Assembly (NCBI RefSeq): GCF_000003815.2
Contig: NC_049982.1
Location: forward strand, 33,151,494 to 33,213,493
Direction: 5' to 3'
DNA from: Branchiostoma floridae
Taxonomy: Eukaryota; Chordata; Leptocardii; Amphioxiformes; Branchiostomatidae
DNA: 62,000 nucleotides
Shown in pieces: positions 57,931-62,000 of the stretch (its first letter is position 1; each line of letters starts with the position of its first letter). The translations under genes were made by a program, and so were the position numbers. The notes below the pieces were generated by a model. The model did no database searches. It worked only from the letters and a program-made list of their open reading frames with translations, and was not told the origin of the DNA.

Positions 57931-57957
57931 CTGACAGGGCCGCAGACTGATTTATGA
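57931..57957 (+). promoter_or_regulatory. Meis-like plus Pbx-Hox-like pair, copy B side
   Basis: CTGACAG (57931-57937), 6 bp, then AGACTGATTTATGA (57944-57957), 2.7 kb upstream of the copy B ATG. Partner of 21568-21598, which is 3.8 kb upstream of copy A. Confidence 0.25.
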
Positions 57958-58600
57958 CCATTCGCTACCGTGCACGCGCTCGTCTACTGACCCGCTGTAA
58001 CCTCTCGTACTTATACATCGATTATCTCCTCGTTAAACAAAACTTCACTGTAAATCTTCCCCTCCTGCAAACTTGTGCAGTCTGAGCTGCCATTTCTAGA
58101 ATGGGACATAAGTTCGTCAACGATAGCAACGATAGCGACCGTACAGCCATGACATAAACCAACGTACGAGCCTTTCCCGCTTCACAAACCAAAAAGAAAT
58201 GAACTGTTTCTTTCCATTGCGCACAAAAATATCAACGCGAAAAGCAACATTTTGTCGCTTGAAGTTGATCGCAACGATTTCATACCATCACAGAATCCAC
58301 ATACTCCACATACTCCGAGTTTATATAAAAAGTTTAAAACGAAAAGAAAACATTACCCACCTATCCCGTATACGTACCACGAACTGGTGGCATGCACAGT
58401 TTGGCTGCAACTTTGTGCGAAATACTCCTTTTTTTCGATAGTGAGGCGTAATCAGTACATTTTCCAAACTTTAAACGCAACATTGGAAATCATTAGGTGG
58501 GACAAAATAAAGTATCAAACTAGCTTTATCCGGATATAAATGTAGTAGAGGTATAAAATCCTTTGAAAAAAACACTCTATGAATTGAAATAGTGTAATAC

Positions 58601-58735
58601 CTGAAGTGAAGGTCTGGGTCGGTAAATGCGGACTTGTGCACTGCTCTGTCCCACTCTCTTTGTCCTCTCTCTCCGGCCAGAAACCGGGCTTTTATATGAG
58701 TGATGGCTGTTTTGACAGAGGGGCGGGACTTGGGA
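58601..58735 (-). promoter_or_regulatory. Putative TATA promoter and noncoding first exon, probably of CYP26 copy B
   Basis: On the minus strand TATAAAAG lies at 58696-58689, with a GC box (plus-strand GGGGCGGG, 58720-58727) about 25-30 bp further upstream. A start is predicted near 58665, followed about 65 nt later by a donor TTCAG|GTATTA (GT at 58600-58599). There is no convincing ORF. The first minus-strand acceptor-plus-ATG downstream is that of copy B (AG at 55258-55257, ATG at 55234). Splicing 58601 to 55256 would give a leader of roughly 87 nt. This is an inference from signals alone. Confidence 0.4.
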
Positions 58736-58739
58736 AAAT

Positions 58740-60531
58740 CTCCGACCATACTAGTCCAGGTTCCGTACGTGCCCGTTCTGACCCCCCGCGGAGCTGGGAA
58801 GAGGATAGCAGTGACATTGCGATGGCATTCACTGCACAACTATCCCCACATAAAAAAGATGCTTGAACCATATGATAATGTCCATTTCTCCTTGATCAAC
58901 AATTCTATTTCATTTCTATGTATAACACTCTCAACTAACCCCCCAAATCCCCCCCCCCCCCTCTTCCGTCCCCACAACCCACAACCTCTGGAGTCCGGGC
59001 TGCCCCTCCCTGCACCCGTCTTGGCAACGTCACCTGCTTGGAGTCACTCAACACCACTTCGTTCACACGAGCCTTCCTACTCGGGTCATCTAGGGGACAT
59101 CGGGGCAGGAACACCTTTCTAGCTACATAATGCAGGACTTCGCCTTCCATAATGTATCCAGATGCACAGCTGGGCGAAGTTTAGCCACTTTTATTCCTCA
59201 ATGGTTTGGGAATATATCCCAAGGCGAGGGCGCTGGTATGTACAATGTGTAAATGAAATTAACAATGCAGGGGTAGCAAAACGTCTGAAAATCTCTGAAA
59301 TTTAAGGACGAAAAGCTTTGTTAAAGTGCGGCAGATATTTCTGTGTAGGCGCACCCCAGGACGGATCGATTCATAATTCAAATGGTCCTTTTGTGTACTT
59401 TTGAGTCAAACACACAAACTAGTACACGCGGAGAGGAGTATAAACATTACTCTCGCTCTATCTCCTTGCCATTTCATACACGCAGTTCTCGCACCGGCCA
59501 TATTTCACAGACCTGAGTCTCGCGATAACTTCACATTGCAGCACGGAACCAACATCACCGTGACGATAACGATATTTATCAGGAATGGTACGTCAACTAT
59601 TGTGTTGTAAGTCCACATAATGAGGAGACAAGCACTTCCCTCTTGTGGTCAGTATGGACATAGTGACCACTTTCACTGGACCATTAATCTTGTGGCCGGT
59701 CAGCTCGTGGCCTGCACCACGCGGCCGGGGATGATTAATGGCGATTTGATGGGGTGGAAATAACACCAGACTAACCATTTCGCGGTTGATGTCCAGCCAC
59801 GCGCCTCTCTTCGCCCACCGCACATCATTACTGCACTGCCGCGCGCTGCACACCCACTACATGTCCACATCTAAAACCTACATTATCTTCTAGAATCACG
59901 ATAACGTTACGAGCACAGGTCCGGCGTATTATTTGACAGTAACAGCTTCACGTTGAGCCCCGACTTCAGAAAATCCGACATGCGACAGACCCTGTCCCTA
60001 GGACAAAGGGTAAAAGAAGACCTGTAAGACAATTACAGCAGGTGTGTAGGCACTCTATCAAGGTTAACGAAAACTTTCAAAACATGTTTTGACAAATGGG
60101 ATCACCAAACTTTAATCAAGAAGCGTTGCAAAACCAAAATATGCCTAAAGAGCCGAAGAAGTCGTCTCCTTCTACACTGCACCTAACTCCCTCATCTGCA
60201 GACGGCTGAGGAATCGAACACGCTGAGACCTGATTTTGTCAGTCACGAGAGCATTTTCGGTATCATACAAAACGAACTGTTTATAGCATTTAGTTCAACC
60301 AGCGAAAGACAAGGCAAAGCCGCCGCTTGGCGCTGTCCATCACCCAAAGGTCAACCCTGGGTTATCTAGATCGCAAAGTTGGAGGAATAGACGGCTTCCG
60401 GAACAGTTCTTTAGCCCGTACCCTTTAAATCACATTACTGAAAAGTTAACCTATCACTGAACCCTTTGTAAGCTTCTTCTAACAGCATTCGTGGCCGAAA
60501 CTTCTTTTTAGCCTTTCACTGGTGGAATTTG
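58740..60531. other. Upstream region of copy B, no gene
   Basis: C-rich run at about 58940-58965. No gene recognised. Confidence 0.45.
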
Positions 60532-60548
60532 TGACCTGAAGGTGAACT
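60532..60548 (-). promoter_or_regulatory. DR5 retinoic acid response element upstream of CYP26 copy B
   Basis: The plus strand reads TGACCT gaagg TGAACT (minus strand AGTTCA-n5-AGGTCA), both half-sites perfect. It is 5.3 kb upstream of the copy B start codon and about 1.9 kb upstream of the putative TATA promoter at 58.69 kb. It has the same orientation and the same half-site order as the DR5 at 41515. Confidence 0.6.
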
Positions 60549-60664
60549 TTTTGAGAATTCAGATCGATGTGTTCCATACATGCCCGGAACCCCCGCGAGG
60601 AACGCCGAGCTCTTCCTCCGGGTCGGTGTCCGGGGAGGAGGCGCTCACCACCGCCCCGCTGTTC

Positions 60665-60721
60665 CCTGTCAACTGCCGTAAATCAAAGATAAAGAGGTCG
60701 CGGAAGGGGCAAGATTTATGG
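60665..60721 (+). promoter_or_regulatory. Conserved non-coding block, copy 2
   Basis: Partner of 41684-41733. It lies 129 bp beyond the DR5 at 60532-60548, with CTGTCA (60666-60671) followed by GTAAATCAAA and ending AGATTTATGG. The local sequence from 60590 is GC-rich. Interpreted as the copy B version of the same cis-regulatory module. Confidence 0.4.
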
Positions 60722-61479
60722 GATTATGAATCAACAGATCAAAATACCAAAAGTATCTTGGCTACTGTGTAACCAAGGCTTTGTCGTCGGCCGTCCAGTC
60801 GTCGGCCGTCCAGGTCTTGTATGGTGTCACCTCGCACACGACTGACAGTACTTGTAGGATAGTACGTAAGCTCCTCTACAAACAGGTTTAAAGATATGGA
60901 TTCAGCGAACAGGTCATTCTGCTAAAACGGAAAAGGATGTGAAAAAAGGGCGCGAATATCAGACATGAAAACGACGATATGATGGTGTCCTTTCACTCGT
61001 CAGTTTTCTCCTCAAACCCACCTGGCGATAGCGCACTAGCACAGAGCACTAAAATCCTCCTTCAAATGATTTTGACGTAAAGCCTTCCCTTACTATAGTA
61101 AGCAGGTTTATAAAACAAGAGATTGGATTTTCTTTTCGCCATTAGATTACTGCGCCTGCGAAATTTTTGTCAATTCTTCTGCAGTATGGCCACCAAGCGG
61201 ACTATGCCTAGAACTGCCATGTTTCCGCTAACTTCCAGACTTCAAGCTTCTACTTGTGCGCCCTGCTGCTGTGCCCGGAGCGGAATTGATCTTAATTCCA
61301 GAGTCACGAAAACTTGTCTTGTCTTAACGATTGACTTCGCTAGAAATGAGCGAAAGAGGAGGCATGAAATGGAGTAAATTTGTCCCTCGGATCTAAAGAA
61401 CGTCGTCTCATCGGAAGAATACAGAACGAAAGGAAAGGAACATGTAAATTCCATCCTGAAACTGTGTGTTTTTTTGTTT

Positions 61480-61665
61480 CAAATTTCCGTGTCCTTTGGA
61501 TGAACCCTGGCTAAGATTGACAGCGAAGTTTGTAAATTTGGCATCAACAGGAGAATTCAGGAAATCCAATCTGGGTCCCAGCGGGCGGGTGGTGATGAGG
61601 ACCCCTGTCATCTCTGACCCCGGTCGCCACCCAAACAGCCGTAAATCATTACAAACCAGCCCGTC
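61480..61665 (-). repeat. Element R3, contiguous copy
   Basis: The reverse complement contains ATGATTTACGGCTGTTTGGG, then GTTGATGCCAAATTTACAAA, then GGGTTCATCC, in the same order as the split copy at 43882/45299. An ORF on each strand crosses it without a recognised domain. Confidence 0.5.
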
Positions 61666-62000
61666 GGAGCTGATGGCACAGGACATTAATCAATCGCAAA
61701 TGAGACTTAATGTGGACGTCTTCAGCTGTAACAGCGAGACAGCTTCTCTACAGACAGAGAAAGGCACCTGTCCATCGAGCCTCTCTTCATTAACTTTACC
61801 GAACGTCAAAAATAAACCTCACAAAGAGCCATCACCAGCAGGTGACTTTAGTCCTGTGTACGTGGCTCGTTTGTCAACATGAGTTGAGTCTTGATGATAC
61901 GACAAGGTAACATGTTGACTTAATGTAGTACCAATAACGACATTGGAATGCAGATCTTCCACTTCCCATTTGTTCTAAAGCATCCGTTTAGTTGTATGAA
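61666..62000. other. Right end of window, no gene seen
   Basis: Nothing recognised. Confidence 0.4.

Overview
The window is animal genomic DNA, most likely from an amphioxus (Branchiostoma). The evidence is two spliced cytochrome P450 genes of the CYP26 (retinoic acid hydroxylase) family in tandem on the minus strand, together with non-LTR retrotransposon fragments, tRNA-derived SINEs, many short inverted-repeat transposons and three runs of N. Tandem lineage-specific CYP26 copies are known from amphioxus. The species is an inference.

Layout. CYP26 copy A (minus strand) has exon 1 at 17576-17746 and exons 2-4 at 2281-2781, 1456-1884 and 732-1187, so its first intron is 14.8 kb. CYP26 copy B (minus strand) is compact: exons at 55064-55234, 54047-54547, 53395-53823 and 52491-52994. 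A possible upstream noncoding exon with a TATA box lies at 58.60-58.70 kb. In both genes exons 1, 2 and 3 have identical lengths (171, 501 and 429 bp) and all introns are phase 0. Copy A predicts 518 residues and copy B 534. I recognise no other host protein-coding gene. The 34 kb between the genes and intron 1 of copy A are filled with LINE ends, SINEs, MITEs, satellites and low-complexity DNA.

The most interesting signal is regulatory. Perfect DR5 retinoic acid response elements (two RGKTCA half-sites separated by 5 bp) occur at four loci: 4593-4609 (intron 1 of A), 24123-24161 (four half-sites in a row, each 5 bp apart, 6.4 kb upstream of A), 41515-41531, and 60532-60548 (5.3 kb upstream of B). 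About 0.12 DR5 is expected by chance in 62 kb on both strands, assuming equal base frequencies. The last two DR5s have the same orientation and each sits 130-160 bp from a 44-bp block that is 38/44 identical between the two places (41690-41733 and 60678-60721), as expected for a duplicated enhancer. A one-mismatch DR5 lies about 170 bp upstream of copy A's TATA box. The simplest model is a pair of retinoic acid-degrading enzymes that are themselves switched on by retinoic acid, in a negative feedback loop.

Second, exon 3 of the two genes shares 224/226 identical bases (1513-1738 versus 53452-53677), including silent sites, while exon 2 encodes only about 61% identical protein. This points to recent gene conversion over the I helix and ExxR region. 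Third, about 8.05-8.60 kb is a homopolymer-smeared copy of 7.30-7.84 kb at a constant 754-bp offset, which is probably a sequencing or assembly artefact.
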